A DNA stretch of 64,000 nt, taken from Christensenella intestinihominis (GTDB lineage: Bacteria > Bacillota > Clostridia > Christensenellales > Christensenellaceae). Shown here piece after piece: positions 46,826 through 55,971 of this stretch. Numbering within the stretch: position 1 is the stretch's first letter; each line of letters starts with the position of its first letter. The stretch lies in contig NZ_MAIQ01000011.1 of NCBI RefSeq assembly GCF_001678845.1, positions 26,238 to 90,237 on the forward strand, in the 5' to 3' direction. The notes beneath the pieces are model-generated. The model was not told the DNA's origin and did not search any database. It saw only the letters and a program-made list of their open reading frames with translations. The position numbers and the translations under genes are program-made.

Positions 46826-48004
46826 TTAGTAGGACACACGGGATAGCATTCCGTTGAGAAACGCAATCGCCACCCCGAAATTGGTAATCGGGACTCCGGC
46901 GTTTTTCGCGTGTTCTATTTTTGAAAGCATATTCTTGCGGTTTACCATGCATCCGCCGCAGTGAACAATTAGTTTATATTCGTCAAGGTCGTTCGGGAAG
47001 CCATGACCGGCCGTATTTTCAAATACCAGTTCCCCGCCTGCGTATTTGTTCAGCCAATTCGGCAGCTTTTCCCGCGCAATGTCCCCTTTCAGAGCGTGAT
47101 GGGTGCACGACTCCGCAATCAAAACCTTGTCTCCCGGCTTTAAATCGGCAATCGCGCGCGCGCCCTTTACAAACTCCTCGATGTCTCCCTTATACCTTGC
47201 CATCAGCATGGAAAAGGAAGTCAGGGGAATTGTTTTATCGAGATGCTCGTTCACATATTTGAATACCTGGGAATCCGTAATCACAAGACGCGGCGGGTTT
47301 TTCAATTCCTCGAGCATCGGGACCATATCCTCCGTTTTGACGGAAATCACCAGGCAGCCCTTATCCAGCAAATCGCGGGTCACCTGCACCTGCGGAAGGA
47401 TCAGCCTGCCCTTGGGCGCCTGGATATCCTGCGGCATCACAAGCATCACCACATCGCCCTCTTTCGCAAGGTCGCCGACAATGCTCGGAAGCTCGTAATC
47501 CGTCACGCTGCGCACAATCATTTCCTTTAACGCATCGATTCCCTGTCCCGTTTTTGCGTTGATAACTACAGAATGTTCCCCCGCCGGGGCGGCGGCCCGG
47601 GCTTCATTGCCGTCAAAAACGTTATATGCAACGATGACCGGCGTTTTTTTCGCGCGGAAGCGTTTCATATATTCCTGCTCCGGCGCAGTGTTTTGCTCCG
47701 TACTGTCAATTACGAAAACAGCAATATCGGCCTTATCCACAACCTCATCCGTTTTTTCGATGCGCGCCCGGCCAAGTGCGGTCCGGTCGTCAAGCCCGGC
47801 CGTATCGATAAATACAACGGGGCCGACCGGCAAAAGCTCCATAGACTTATAAACCGGATCGGTCGTTGTTCCCGCCACATCCGAAACAAGCGCAATCTTT
47901 TGCCCCGTTATGGCATTGATCGTGCTCGATTTGCCCGCATTCGTTTTTCCAAAAAATGCAATATGAAGCCGATTTGCCCTCGGCGTTTCATCCAAACCAG
48001 ACAT
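46826..48004 (-). CDS. hydF: [FeFe]-hydrogenase H-cluster maturation GTPase HydF
   Basis: HydF of 392 residues is the scaffold on which the 2Fe subcluster is built before transfer to HydA. The GTPase domain has GKTNAGKS (19-26), then DTAG; the G4 motif reads NVFD (128-131) instead of NKxD. The C-terminal domain carries the cluster ligands C300 with H302/H303, then C349 and C352 in VHCGGC. ATG 48004 has GGGAGGT upstream. It follows hydG by 66 bases. Confidence 0.95.
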   Translation of the reverse strand: MSGLDETPRANRLHIAFFGKTNAGKSSTINAITGQKIALVSDVAGTTTDPVYKSMELLPVGPVVFIDTAGLDDRTALGRARIEKTDEVVDKADIAVFVIDSTEQNTAPEQEYMKRFRAKKTPVIVAYNVFDGNEARAAAPAGEHSVVINAKTGQGIDALKEMIVRSVTDYELPSIVGDLAKEGDVVMLVMPQDIQAPKGRLILPQVQVTRDLLDKGCLVISVKTEDMVPMLEELKNPPRLVITDSQVFKYVNEHLDKTIPLTSFSMLMARYKGDIEEFVKGARAIADLKPGDKVLIAESCTHHALKGDIAREKLPNWLNKYAGGELVFENTAGHGFPNDLDEYKLIVHCGGCMVNRKNMLSKIEHAKNAGVPITNFGVAIAFLNGMLSRVSY

Positions 48005-48070
48005 CCCTGCTACCTCCCGCCGCTTTTCAAAAACATACTTCCAATCCCGGGCCACGCCAGCCTTCCGATG

Positions 48071-49474
48071 TCAGAACCGGAAATCACGTTCCCCGTTTTC
48101 GATTTTCGCGATATAGCTTTTTGCTTTTTCGCGCACCGTGTCGTTCGGAATCTCTTCCAGCTGCCGTTCAATCAGTTCGTTCGCCATTTGCTTAAACTCG
48201 TCGTCGCCGTAATCAACCGCATATTCCTTCAGTGTCAGGAGCGCGTTTGGCTGGCAAATATTGCTGATTTGCCCTGTTTTTGCAAGACGCATAAACCGGT
48301 CGCCCGTCCGTCCCTGCCGGTAGCACGCCGTACAAAAGCTCGGGATATATCCATCCCGGATCAGTTCTTTTGTCATTTCGATCGGCGTCCTGTGGTCTTC
48401 AATCTCAAACTGCGGCTGCTGCGTTTTTATCGTGTAGCCGCCCACGCCCGTCGCGCTGCCCGCGCTGACCTGCGATATTCCCAGCTCTATCACGCTGTCG
48501 CGGTATGCGCCGCCCTCGCGTGTGGAAAGGATCATCCCCGTATAGGGCACCGTCATGCGCATAACCGCAACAATTTTTTTGTAATCCTCATCCGATACCG
48601 CATGCTCGTAATCGGTTTTCTTTACGTCTCCCGCGTCACGAATCCGCAGCATGGAAATGGTGTGCGGGCCCACGCCGAAAACCGCTTCCAGATGCTCCGC
48701 ATGCATAATCTGCCCCACCAGGTCGAAATGCCAGTCGTAAAGGCCGTACAATACGCCGAGCCCCACGTCGTCGATCCCCGCTTCCATCGCCCGGTCGTGC
48801 GCGGTCGTGTGGTATTCGTAATTGCTCTTCGGTCCTTTCGGATGCTGTAATTCGTAGGTCGGTTTATGATAGGTTTCCTGGAACAGGATATACGTTCCGA
48901 TTCCCGCCTCTTTAAGCCGCTTATAGTTTTCCACCGTTGTCGCCGCAATATTCACATTGACGCGCCGGATCGCCCCATTATCAAAATGAATGGAATAAAT
49001 GGTCTTGATGCTCTCGAGCACATACTCAAGCGGACAATTTTTCGGGTCTTCCCCCGTTTCCAGTGCAAGGCGTTTGTGCCCCATCTTTTCAAGCGCCTTA
49101 ACCTCCTGGACAATTTCCTCCTGCGTAAGCTTTTTACGCTCCATGCACGAGGAATGATGATATCCGCAATAGCGGCATTCATTAACACAGTAATCCGAAA
49201 GATAGAGCGGCGCGAACATCACGATGCGGTTCCCATAAATGTGCTTTTTAATCTGTTTTGCCGTCGCAAACATCTTTTCAATCAGTTCCTTATCCTCCAC
49301 ATAGCTCAGGATGCCGGCCTCTTCATGCGTCAGGCCGCCAAATCCGCTTGCTTTATGGATAATGCGTTCTACCTCTTTCCTGTCTTTCGCCTTTTCCTTT
49401 GCCACTGCGAGTGAACGCTCAATTTCAGCGTTGTCCATAAATTCAGCGGCCGTTTTCCCCATTACGTTATACAT
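48071..49474 (-). CDS. hydG: [FeFe]-hydrogenase maturase HydG (tyrosine lyase)
   Basis: HydG of 467 residues cleaves tyrosine to make CO and cyanide for the H-cluster. The radical-SAM cysteines are C96, C100, C103 in SDYCVNECRYCGY. The second cluster motif CTAC...C (C381, C384, C407; CX2CX22C) separates it from ThiH. ATG 49474 has GGGGG upstream. It starts 10 bases after hydE. Confidence 0.96.
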   Translation of the reverse strand: MYNVMGKTAAEFMDNAEIERSLAVAKEKAKDRKEVERIIHKASGFGGLTHEEAGILSYVEDKELIEKMFATAKQIKKHIYGNRIVMFAPLYLSDYCVNECRYCGYHHSSCMERKKLTQEEIVQEVKALEKMGHKRLALETGEDPKNCPLEYVLESIKTIYSIHFDNGAIRRVNVNIAATTVENYKRLKEAGIGTYILFQETYHKPTYELQHPKGPKSNYEYHTTAHDRAMEAGIDDVGLGVLYGLYDWHFDLVGQIMHAEHLEAVFGVGPHTISMLRIRDAGDVKKTDYEHAVSDEDYKKIVAVMRMTVPYTGMILSTREGGAYRDSVIELGISQVSAGSATGVGGYTIKTQQPQFEIEDHRTPIEMTKELIRDGYIPSFCTACYRQGRTGDRFMRLAKTGQISNICQPNALLTLKEYAVDYGDDEFKQMANELIERQLEEIPNDTVREKAKSYIAKIENGERDFRF

Positions 49475-49484
49475 GCTTTTCCCC

Positions 49485-50480
49485 CTATTCTGCGGATAAG
49501 CCAATTTCCGCAAGCCTTCTCCTTAGCGTTTCATATTGTTCTTTGAGCGGCACTTCCAGCGCATCCCTGCCCGGATAAATGTCGTAAAGCTTTCTGTATT
49601 CAAAGGGCGTCGCCTTTTGCATAATTACGTCCGCGCCGCAAAGCAGCGCGTTCTTCATCCCGCCCTTTACGTTCAGCGCCGTTGTGGACGGCAGGTGGCA
49701 TCTCGGCAGCAGCAGCCGCGCCAGCGCGAGCACCTTAAGCGTTTTGTGCGGGTCGCCGTCCGGCGTGCCGGCAAGCGCTGTATCCGGATGGGCGATGAAC
49801 GGGCCGATTCCCGCCATTTCCACACCCTCGTTCACCAGTGTCATCAGGTCCTTTGCCAGTGTTTCATCCGTTTGACCCGGTAATCCTACCATGAATCCCC
49901 CGCCGAGTTCAAACCCAAGCGCCTTGATCCTGCGCTGTGCATCGAGCCGTGTTTCAAGCGGTACCCCGTGCAGCGACTCGTAGAGCACCGCGTTTGCCGT
50001 TTCGTGTTTTAGTAAAAAGCGGTCCGCGCCCGCCTCGCGCATCAAACGGTATTCCTCCATAGACCGCTCCCCGACCGACAGGGTAACCGCGCAATCGGCA
50101 CGTTGTTTAATCCTCCACACAATATCCGCCAGCATTTCCGCCGTATAAAAACGGTCTTCCCCGCTCTGCAGAATCACAGTGCGGTACACCTCCGCCGTGC
50201 GGACAGCCGTCTCCACCAACTCGTCCGGGAGCATGCGGTAGCGCTTTGCATGCGTCATGCGTGCGTTGATTCCACAGTAAGCGCAGGTACAGCGGCAATA
50301 ATTCGAAAATTCTATGATTCCGCGTACGAATACCTTATTGCCGAATTCCTCCGTTTTTACACGATTCGCGGCGTGGAACAGCTCCCGATCGGCGCTGCCG
50401 TCCGCGATCACGGCGGCGAGGATATCCAAATCCGGATGCCGCGTATCAAGTTCATGGTGTCCAAGCGTATAAAGCGCCAT
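49485..50480 (-). CDS. hydE: [FeFe]-hydrogenase maturase HydE
   Basis: HydE of 331 residues is a radical-SAM enzyme of H-cluster assembly. The cluster cysteines C62, C66, C69 lie in NYCRCTCAYCGINA. The optional second-cluster cysteines at the C-terminus are absent, as in many HydE proteins. ATG 50480 has AGGAGAGGAT directly upstream. A hairpin with a T-run lies just upstream in the leader. No hydA is present in this window. Confidence 0.93.
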   Translation of the reverse strand: MALYTLGHHELDTRHPDLDILAAVIADGSADRELFHAANRVKTEEFGNKVFVRGIIEFSNYCRCTCAYCGINARMTHAKRYRMLPDELVETAVRTAEVYRTVILQSGEDRFYTAEMLADIVWRIKQRADCAVTLSVGERSMEEYRLMREAGADRFLLKHETANAVLYESLHGVPLETRLDAQRRIKALGFELGGGFMVGLPGQTDETLAKDLMTLVNEGVEMAGIGPFIAHPDTALAGTPDGDPHKTLKVLALARLLLPRCHLPSTTALNVKGGMKNALLCGADVIMQKATPFEYRKLYDIYPGRDALEVPLKEQYETLRRRLAEIGLSAE

Positions 50481-50501
50481 ATCCTCTCCTGTTTCCAGCC
50501 G

Positions 50502-50536
50502 ATAAAAAAGCTGCCTTTCCAAACGAAAAGACAGCT
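50502..50536 (-). promoter_or_regulatory. Terminator-like hairpin in the hydE leader
   Basis: AGCTGxCTTT pairs with AAAGxCAGCT (one mismatch), and six T residues follow on the minus strand. It ends only 22 bases before the hydE ATG, leaving no room for a promoter after it, so attenuation or read-through control is suggested. Confidence 0.6.
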
Positions 50537-50684
50537 AATAAAATATCGCTATTTTAAATGCCATCCTCTCACTCAGATTTCTCCCTGTGGTCAGAAGCAA
50601 AATTCCCGATCTCCTATATCATATTATAAACCGTTCCCAATTACAATATGCAACGGTTATTAATTTTATTTCAGTATCGCAGTT

Positions 50685-51941
50685 CTACCGGGAAAGCCCG
50701 GCAATCGCGCAGCCCTTGAGCACCGCATTTTCCACGCCGATCACATCCGCCTTAATGCCAATTGAATCGAGATAAGGAAGCAGGGTCGTCAGCGCCTCTT
50801 TTTTGAGCCCAAACATTTTTTCATAGGTCGTTCCCTCGATGGTCATGCATACGCGGTCGTTTTCTTTTGCGGCCTTTACCGCAACCGCCGCCATTTGCAG
50901 CGCGAGGAGCCGACCCGCGCGAAGGACGATGTTGAGCAGGATTTCCCGTGCGGCGTCCCGGTCCGCCTCATCCGTAAAATATTCCCCTACCGCGCCGGAG
51001 CCGTCCGTCAGGAAATCGTTCACATCGACGGTCGAAACCGTGCCCGCAAAGGAAAATCCCTTTTGAAACACGCCTTCCTCTGCCGCTGCGCGCAAGGTAA
51101 AATCACACAATGGGCCGAGGTAGCCTCCGCTTGTCATTTTTTCAAACACCCCGATTCCCGGATTCTGCGTGCTCTTGTCATAGGCGATATCGATATCGCC
51201 GCGCGGCACCTTATCATAACTGCCCGCCTCCGTATTAATGACCATCAGGCCCTCGCCTTTGTTTTCAAGCTTCGCAATATTACGCGCATACTCGATATAA
51301 CAGCTGTTGCTGCCCGTCCCCAGGATTGTCCCCGTAAAGGAACCATAGCCGTCGTTCAGCTTTTCCGCCTTTCCCGCAAGCGCCGTCGCCACAGAATCGT
51401 TTACCACAATAATATTGCAGCTGTTTGCCCCTTTTTTTGCCAGGGCTGCGCATATTTCTTTTCCAAGCCATCTTCCTCCCGCATTTTTCACCTTGACTTC
51501 CTTGGTGATCTCTACAATTTCACAGTCGATATCCGGCAGGATTTTCGCCCTGTAGGCAAATGAAATTACAATATCCTTTGTAATTTTCGTAAAGGGCAGG
51601 ATATAGTCCGCCAGAATATCAAAAAACTCCTCGGCCTCAAGTTCCTTTTCCACTCCCGGCATCAGGTAGCGCCGGAATTCCTCCGTACAGAAGGAACCGT
51701 CCTCCCGGAACTTTGCCACGGCGACGCGCAGGTTCGTCCCGCCCGCATCCACACAGATCACCGGTTTTTCACGCTGCACTTCACTTTTCAGCGTAATATA
51801 GGAGGGAATCATTAAAAGCGAGCTCTTCTCGCCGCACAATCCCTTTTTCATTTCGTCGATATAGGCGTCCATTTCATTTTTTACGTCAATGGACGTATAC
51901 TCCATTTTATGTTCGCGGATAAACTCTTTTGCAGTTAGCAT
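50685..51941 (-). CDS. Eukaryotic-type hexokinase family protein
   Basis: The 418-residue protein matches the eukaryotic hexokinase fold (PF00349/PF03727), not the usual bacterial ROK glucokinase. It has SSLLMIPSYIT, the phosphate-1 loop DAGGTNLR (65-72), the catalytic Asp block VVNDSVATAL, LGTGSNSCYIE, NTEAGSYD and EKMTSGGYLGP. The sugar-binding SFxYP motif reads SFAYRAK, so specificity may differ from glucose. ATG 51941 has AAAGGAAAG upstream. It is divergent from the glycerol-1-phosphate dehydrogenase gene. Confidence 0.88.
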   Translation of the reverse strand: MLTAKEFIREHKMEYTSIDVKNEMDAYIDEMKKGLCGEKSSLLMIPSYITLKSEVQREKPVICVDAGGTNLRVAVAKFREDGSFCTEEFRRYLMPGVEKELEAEEFFDILADYILPFTKITKDIVISFAYRAKILPDIDCEIVEITKEVKVKNAGGRWLGKEICAALAKKGANSCNIIVVNDSVATALAGKAEKLNDGYGSFTGTILGTGSNSCYIEYARNIAKLENKGEGLMVINTEAGSYDKVPRGDIDIAYDKSTQNPGIGVFEKMTSGGYLGPLCDFTLRAAAEEGVFQKGFSFAGTVSTVDVNDFLTDGSGAVGEYFTDEADRDAAREILLNIVLRAGRLLALQMAAVAVKAAKENDRVCMTIEGTTYEKMFGLKKEALTTLLPYLDSIGIKADVIGVENAVLKGCAIAGLSR

Positions 51942-51977
51942 ATGCTTTCCTTTCGTCACTTTGATATTCTCTCATTA

Positions 51978-52005
51978 TTATACTGTAAAATCCTTTTTTT
52001 GCAAT
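51978..52005 (-). promoter_or_regulatory. Promoter of the hexokinase gene
   Basis: TTGCAA (52005-52000) and a perfect TATAAT (51983-51978), 16 bases apart on the minus strand, about 35 bases before the ATG. Confidence 0.6.
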
Positions 52006-52011
52006 GCTATT

Positions 52012-52039
52012 TGACGAACGCTTTTGCCTGCCGTACAAT
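52012..52039 (+). promoter_or_regulatory. Promoter of the glycerol-1-phosphate dehydrogenase gene
   Basis: TTGACG and TACAAT, 16 bases apart, back to back with the hexokinase promoter and about 38 bases before the ATG. Confidence 0.65.
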
Positions 52040-52076
52040 GGAGATAATCGATTATTTAATAGGGGGATCACCTTTT

Positions 52077-53369
52077 ATGTTTGAAGAAATCCTGGATGTC
52101 AGCGGCTGTGCCTGCGGAAAGAACCATACGCTTAAAACGCGCGAGTATATTGTGGAAAAAGACGCCATGCAAAAACTTCCCGCACTTCTCGGCCGTTTAT
52201 TTCCCGAAGCAAAGCCCCTCGCGGTCTTTGACCGCAATACCCATAAAGCGGCTTATCCAAAATTCAGCGCTTCCCTCCCCGACGTTCCCGTTTTCATCCT
52301 GACGGATGATGAAATCCATGCGGACGAACGGCAGGTCGGGCTTGTAACGCAAGCCTTAAAAGACGGCGGCAGCGACCTCCTTCTGGCGGTTGGCTCCGGC
52401 GTAATTTGCGATATTGTACGGTATATTGCTTTCAAGGAGGACATTCCCTTCATTGCGGTGCCGACAGCCGCAAGCGTGGACGGATTTGTTTCCAATTCCG
52501 CGGCAATGACCTTGAACGGCGCCAAGATCACCCTGCCCGCCAAAGCGCCGAATGCCGTAGTGGCAGACCTTGAAATCATCGCATCCGCGCCCAAAAAGAT
52601 GACCGCTTCCGGCGTTGGCGATATGCTGAGCAAATATATCAGTATTGCCGACTGGAAAATCGGCCATTTGATTACCGGGGAATACTTTTGTCCTTTCGTA
52701 GCAGACCTTACAATCGAGGCTGTCGATATGATCGTGCAGAACATTGAAAAAATTAACAGCGGCGATATCGGGAGTTTCGGCGTCCTGATGAAGGGTCTCC
52801 TGCTTTCGGGTGTGGCGATGCAGATGGTCGGGATCACGCGGCCCGCCTCAAGCTTTGAACACCATTTTTCACATTACCTTGAAATTGTGCCCATTGAAGG
52901 CGTAAACCGGGCGGCGCTCCACGGGGAAAAAGTCGGAATCGCAACGATCCAGGCGGCAAAATATTATCCGGTATTTGCACGCCGCCTGAACCGTATCTAC
53001 GAAGAAAATATTCCGAACCACTTTGACATCGAACGCGTTAAAGGATATTATGCGCAATATCCGCAGGGCATTGTGGATGCGGTCGAAAAGGAAAACACCC
53101 CCACCATCACCGCAAAGCTTGACCGTGATTTGCTGGAACAAAATTTCGACAAGGTCCTGCAGATTGCCGACGAGGTTCCCTCTGCCGAATCGCTCACGGA
53201 AACGCTCCGTACCATCGGCGGATATACAAGCTACTACGATATTAATATGACGGACGAACAGTTTAAGGAAACGATGAAAATTTGCTGCTATATCCGTAAC
53301 CGCTTCACCCTGCTTCGCCTCGTGTGCGACTTTGAATTGTTTGATTTTGACCACGAGCTTACTGTTTGA
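52077..53369 (+). CDS. sn-glycerol-1-phosphate dehydrogenase (AraM/EgsA family)
   Basis: The 430-residue enzyme belongs to the iron-alcohol-dehydrogenase-like G1PDH family, which makes sn-glycerol 1-phosphate from DHAP with NAD(P)H. LLAVGSGVICDIVRY is the nucleotide loop; VPTAASVDGFVSNSAAM and the metal-binding HHFSHYLE are family blocks. In archaea this makes lipid backbones; in Bacillus AraM feeds a heptaprenylglyceryl compound. It has AGGGGG before the ATG, a promoter, and a terminator after it, so it is monocistronic. Confidence 0.9.
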   Translation: MFEEILDVSGCACGKNHTLKTREYIVEKDAMQKLPALLGRLFPEAKPLAVFDRNTHKAAYPKFSASLPDVPVFILTDDEIHADERQVGLVTQALKDGGSDLLLAVGSGVICDIVRYIAFKEDIPFIAVPTAASVDGFVSNSAAMTLNGAKITLPAKAPNAVVADLEIIASAPKKMTASGVGDMLSKYISIADWKIGHLITGEYFCPFVADLTIEAVDMIVQNIEKINSGDIGSFGVLMKGLLLSGVAMQMVGITRPASSFEHHFSHYLEIVPIEGVNRAALHGEKVGIATIQAAKYYPVFARRLNRIYEENIPNHFDIERVKGYYAQYPQGIVDAVEKENTPTITAKLDRDLLEQNFDKVLQIADEVPSAESLTETLRTIGGYTSYYDINMTDEQFKETMKICCYIRNRFTLLRLVCDFELFDFDHELTV

Positions 53370-53380
53370 CCGAATCGGGA

Positions 53381-53407
53381 AAACGCCGCCTTATGCGGCG
53401 TTTTTTT
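53381..53407 (+). terminator. Terminator after the glycerol-1-phosphate dehydrogenase gene
   Basis: ACGCCGC and GCGGCGT form a short GC-rich stem with a 5-base loop, followed by seven T residues. Confidence 0.9.
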
Positions 53408-53431
53408 GTCCCGTATTTTTCAAGTTATCCC

Positions 53432-53460
53432 TTTACTAATTTACCACGATGAATTATAAT
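53432..53460 (+). promoter_or_regulatory. Promoter of the amino acid transporter operon
   Basis: TTTACT and a perfect TATAAT, 17 bases apart, about 40 bases before the binding-protein ATG. Confidence 0.65.
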
Positions 53461-53501
53461 GTCATGGTAAACAAAATTATGGCTCAAGGAGAAAAAGAAA
53501 A

Positions 53502-54365
53502 ATGAAAAGAATATTGTTAATTGCGCTCGTTGCCGTTCTCGCGGTTTCCGTATTTGCAGGCTGCGCGCCCGCCTCAAACGGAACGGATACCCCGTCCGCC
53601 AACGAGGAATATGTAAAAATGGGCGAAGAAGCCGCCAAAAATGGTGATGAATCCCTGAAAAATGTTATGGACAAGGGCGAATTCATTGTTGGCCTCGACG
53701 ACAGCTTCCCGCCTATGGGTTTCCGCGACGAAGACGGCAACCTGACCGGGTTTGATATTGAACTGGCGCAGGCGGTCGCGGCGCACATGGGTGTAAAAGC
53801 CAATCTGCAGGCGATCGACTGGAAAGCCAAAGAGCTCGAGCTCGAGTCCGGGAATATCGATATGATCTGGAACGGATATACCATCACCCCCGAACGCCAG
53901 GCGCAGGTGCTGATGAGCGAGCCTTATATGGAAAACATGCAGGTCGTGGTTGTACCGGCCGACTCTTCCATCAAAACCCTCGCGGACCTCGCTGGTAAAA
54001 AGGTTGCAGTGCAGGATGGTTCTTCCGCCCAGGAAGCAATCGCAGACAATGCCGAGCTTGCGGCCTCCATCGGCGAGCAGATCGACTTTAAAGACAATGT
54101 AACCGCGCTGATGGATGTTTCCTCCGGGCAGACCGACGCGCTCGCCGTGGACCTCGTGGTCGCAAACTATTATCTCGCCAAGGACCCTGATAAATATGTT
54201 ATACTCGAAGAAACGCTGTCTCCCGAGCAGTACGGTATTGGTTTCAGGAAGTCTGACCAGGCGCTGCACGATGCGATCATGCAGGCGCTTAGCGAAATGA
54301 AGGAAGACGGAACCGCCACCAAGCTGAGTGAAAAATGGTTCGGCAAGGATGTCACCACTTTCTAA
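53502..54365 (+). CDS. Polar amino acid ABC transporter substrate-binding lipoprotein
   Basis: The 287-residue lipoprotein has a lipobox FAGC (Cys21) and the family 3 solute-binding fold: FIVGLDDSFPPMGFRDEDG, GFDIELAQAVA, WNGYTITPERQ, and QYGIGFRKSD. It binds a polar amino acid such as glutamine, cystine or histidine; the ligand is not readable. AAGGAG precedes the ATG. A permease and ATPase follow. A hairpin with T-run after the stop probably lowers expression of those genes. Confidence 0.93.
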   Translation: MKRILLIALVAVLAVSVFAGCAPASNGTDTPSANEEYVKMGEEAAKNGDESLKNVMDKGEFIVGLDDSFPPMGFRDEDGNLTGFDIELAQAVAAHMGVKANLQAIDWKAKELELESGNIDMIWNGYTITPERQAQVLMSEPYMENMQVVVVPADSSIKTLADLAGKKVAVQDGSSAQEAIADNAELAASIGEQIDFKDNVTALMDVSSGQTDALAVDLVVANYYLAKDPDKYVILEETLSPEQYGIGFRKSDQALHDAIMQALSEMKEDGTATKLSEKWFGKDVTTF

Positions 54366-54386
54366 TTTCACGAAAACCGAATTAAC

Positions 54387-54417
54387 CGGGCAGTGTTTTG
54401 CGATGCTGCCCGATTTT
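54387..54417 (+). terminator. Partial terminator between binding-protein and permease genes
   Basis: CGGGCAG pairs with CTGCCCG around a 12-base loop and ATTTTT follows. Since the operon continues, read-through is likely. Confidence 0.65.
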
Positions 54418-54443
54418 TCATCTTTTGAATCAGAGGTATCATT

Positions 54444-55085
54444 ATGAATATTCTTGGTACATTTGCAGAACTTGCCCAGGGGCTTGGCGTAACGCTGGCC
54501 TTATTCGCACTGACGATTGTGTGCTCCATCCCGCTTGGGTTTCTCGGTTCTCATGTAAGTCTTGGCAAAAACAAGCCTGCTAAATTCATCTATAACATTT
54601 ATCTTGTTGTAATGCGGGGAACTCCCCTCATTCTTCAGGTGCTGTTTATGTACTTCGGCCTCAATCTGGTGGGGGTCCATATCGGGCGGTTTGAGTCGGC
54701 GCTCCTTTCCTTTGTGCTCAACTATACGGCTTATTTCAGCGAAATCTTCCGCGGCGGTATCCAGTCAATTAACCGCGGCCAGTATGAGGCTGCATCCGTT
54801 CTCGGGCTCTCGAAGGGCCTCACGATGCGCAGGATTGTAATTCCCCAGGTATTTAAAATCGTACTCCCCTCCCTTGGGAACGAGGTAATCAACCTTGTGA
54901 AGGATACGGCCCTCGTGAGCATTATTGCCCTCGGCGATCTTCTTAAAATCGCATATTCGGCGTCTATGCGCGAAGCCAATATCATGCCGCTTGTCGCGGC
55001 GGCGGTTTTCTACCTGGCGATCAACGCCGTCGTATCCCTCGTGCTGAAAAAGATTGAAAAACGCATGAACTATTACAGGATTTAA
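54444..55085 (+). CDS. Polar amino acid ABC transporter permease (HisM/GlnP type)
   Basis: The 213-residue protein has about five membrane helices and the family signatures [17 protein letters not shown] and the EAA loop [14 protein letters not shown]. It forms a homodimeric channel with the neighbouring ATPase and binding protein. It begins 79 bases after the binding-protein stop and ends 10 bases before the ATPase start. Confidence 0.95.
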   Translation: MNILGTFAELAQGLGVTLALFALTIVCSIPLGFLGSHVSLGKNKPAKFIYNIYLVVMRGTPLILQVLFMYFGLNLVGVHIGRFESALLSFVLNYTAYFSEIFRGGIQSINRGQYEAASVLGLSKGLTMRRIVIPQVFKIVLPSLGNEVINLVKDTALVSIIALGDLLKIAYSASMREANIMPLVAAAVFYLAINAVVSLVLKKIEKRMNYYRI

Positions 55086-55095
55086 GGTGGTCGAT

Positions 55096-55857
55096 ATGAG
55101 CGTACTTGAAGTAAGCAAACTGAATAAAAGTTTTAATGGCACACACGTTTTGAAGGATGTGGACCTTTCCCTTGAAAAGGGGGAAACCATGGCCATTATC
55201 GGGCCGTCGGGCAGCGGTAAATCTACTCTGCTGCGCTGTATCAATTGCCTGGAACGTGCGGAAAAAGGAAAAATTGTCCTCGATGGTATTACCATCGCCG
55301 AAGAGAAAAGCGGTGTAACCGAATACCTTCCGGATGAACAGCTGCGTGACGCGCGCCTTCATCTTGGCATGGTGTTCCAGAATTTCAACCTGTTTCCCCA
55401 TCTGAATGTGCTGGAAAACCTGACGCTTGCGCCTATAAATGTTGACCATATTCCCAAGGATAAAGCAACGGCAGCCGCCATGGAACTCCTGAAAAAGGTT
55501 GGCCTCGGGGACCGCGCCGGTGCATATCCATACGAGCTTTCAGGCGGGCAGGCGCAGCGCGTGGCAATTGCACGCGCGCTTGCCATGGACCCGGATATCC
55601 TTTGTTTTGACGAACCGACTTCGGCGCTTGATCCGGAGCTTACGGGCGAAGTCCTGCAGGTCATCAAGGAGCTTGCGGCAGAACATATGACAATGCTGAT
55701 CGTTACCCACGAGATGGGCTTTGCAAAGGAGGTCGCAAGCCAGGTCGTATTTATGGATGATGGGCGGATATTAGAGCGCGGCACGCCGGAAGAGCTTCTG
55801 GTGAACCCAAAGGAAGCGCGTATCCGCGCGTTTCTCGACAAACTCCTGAGCGTATAA
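55096..55857 (+). CDS. Polar amino acid ABC transporter ATPase (GlnQ type)
   Basis: The 253-residue ATPase has Walker [11 protein letters not shown]-loop [11 protein letters not shown], signature LSGGQAQR and Walker [13 protein letters not shown]. Compared with GlnQ it has a short insertion after the first beta sheet ([14 protein letters not shown]). I chose ATG 55096 with AAGGTGG upstream over the GTG at 55087. A strong terminator follows. Confidence 0.94.
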   Translation: MSVLEVSKLNKSFNGTHVLKDVDLSLEKGETMAIIGPSGSGKSTLLRCINCLERAEKGKIVLDGITIAEEKSGVTEYLPDEQLRDARLHLGMVFQNFNLFPHLNVLENLTLAPINVDHIPKDKATAAAMELLKKVGLGDRAGAYPYELSGGQAQRVAIARALAMDPDILCFDEPTSALDPELTGEVLQVIKELAAEHMTMLIVTHEMGFAKEVASQVVFMDDGRILERGTPEELLVNPKEARIRAFLDKLLSV

Positions 55858-55870
55858 AAAAGATACTTGG

Positions 55871-55896
55871 AAACCAGCCCGCCGGGCTGGTTTTTT
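55871..55896 (+). terminator. Terminator of the amino acid transporter operon
   Basis: AAACCAGCCC and GGGCTGGTTT form a perfect 10-bp stem around GCC, followed by more T residues. Confidence 0.92.
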
Positions 55897-55971
55897 GTTT
55901 CCCTTTCATTTTCCGCAGCGAAGTGTTAGTATAGTATTAACATAAAATACCGCATCTTGGGGAGATTCAGA

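Noticed and set aside
47573..48850. 425-residue open frame on the plus strand
   Set aside because: It is antisense to hydF and hydG and shows no motifs or ribosome binding site.
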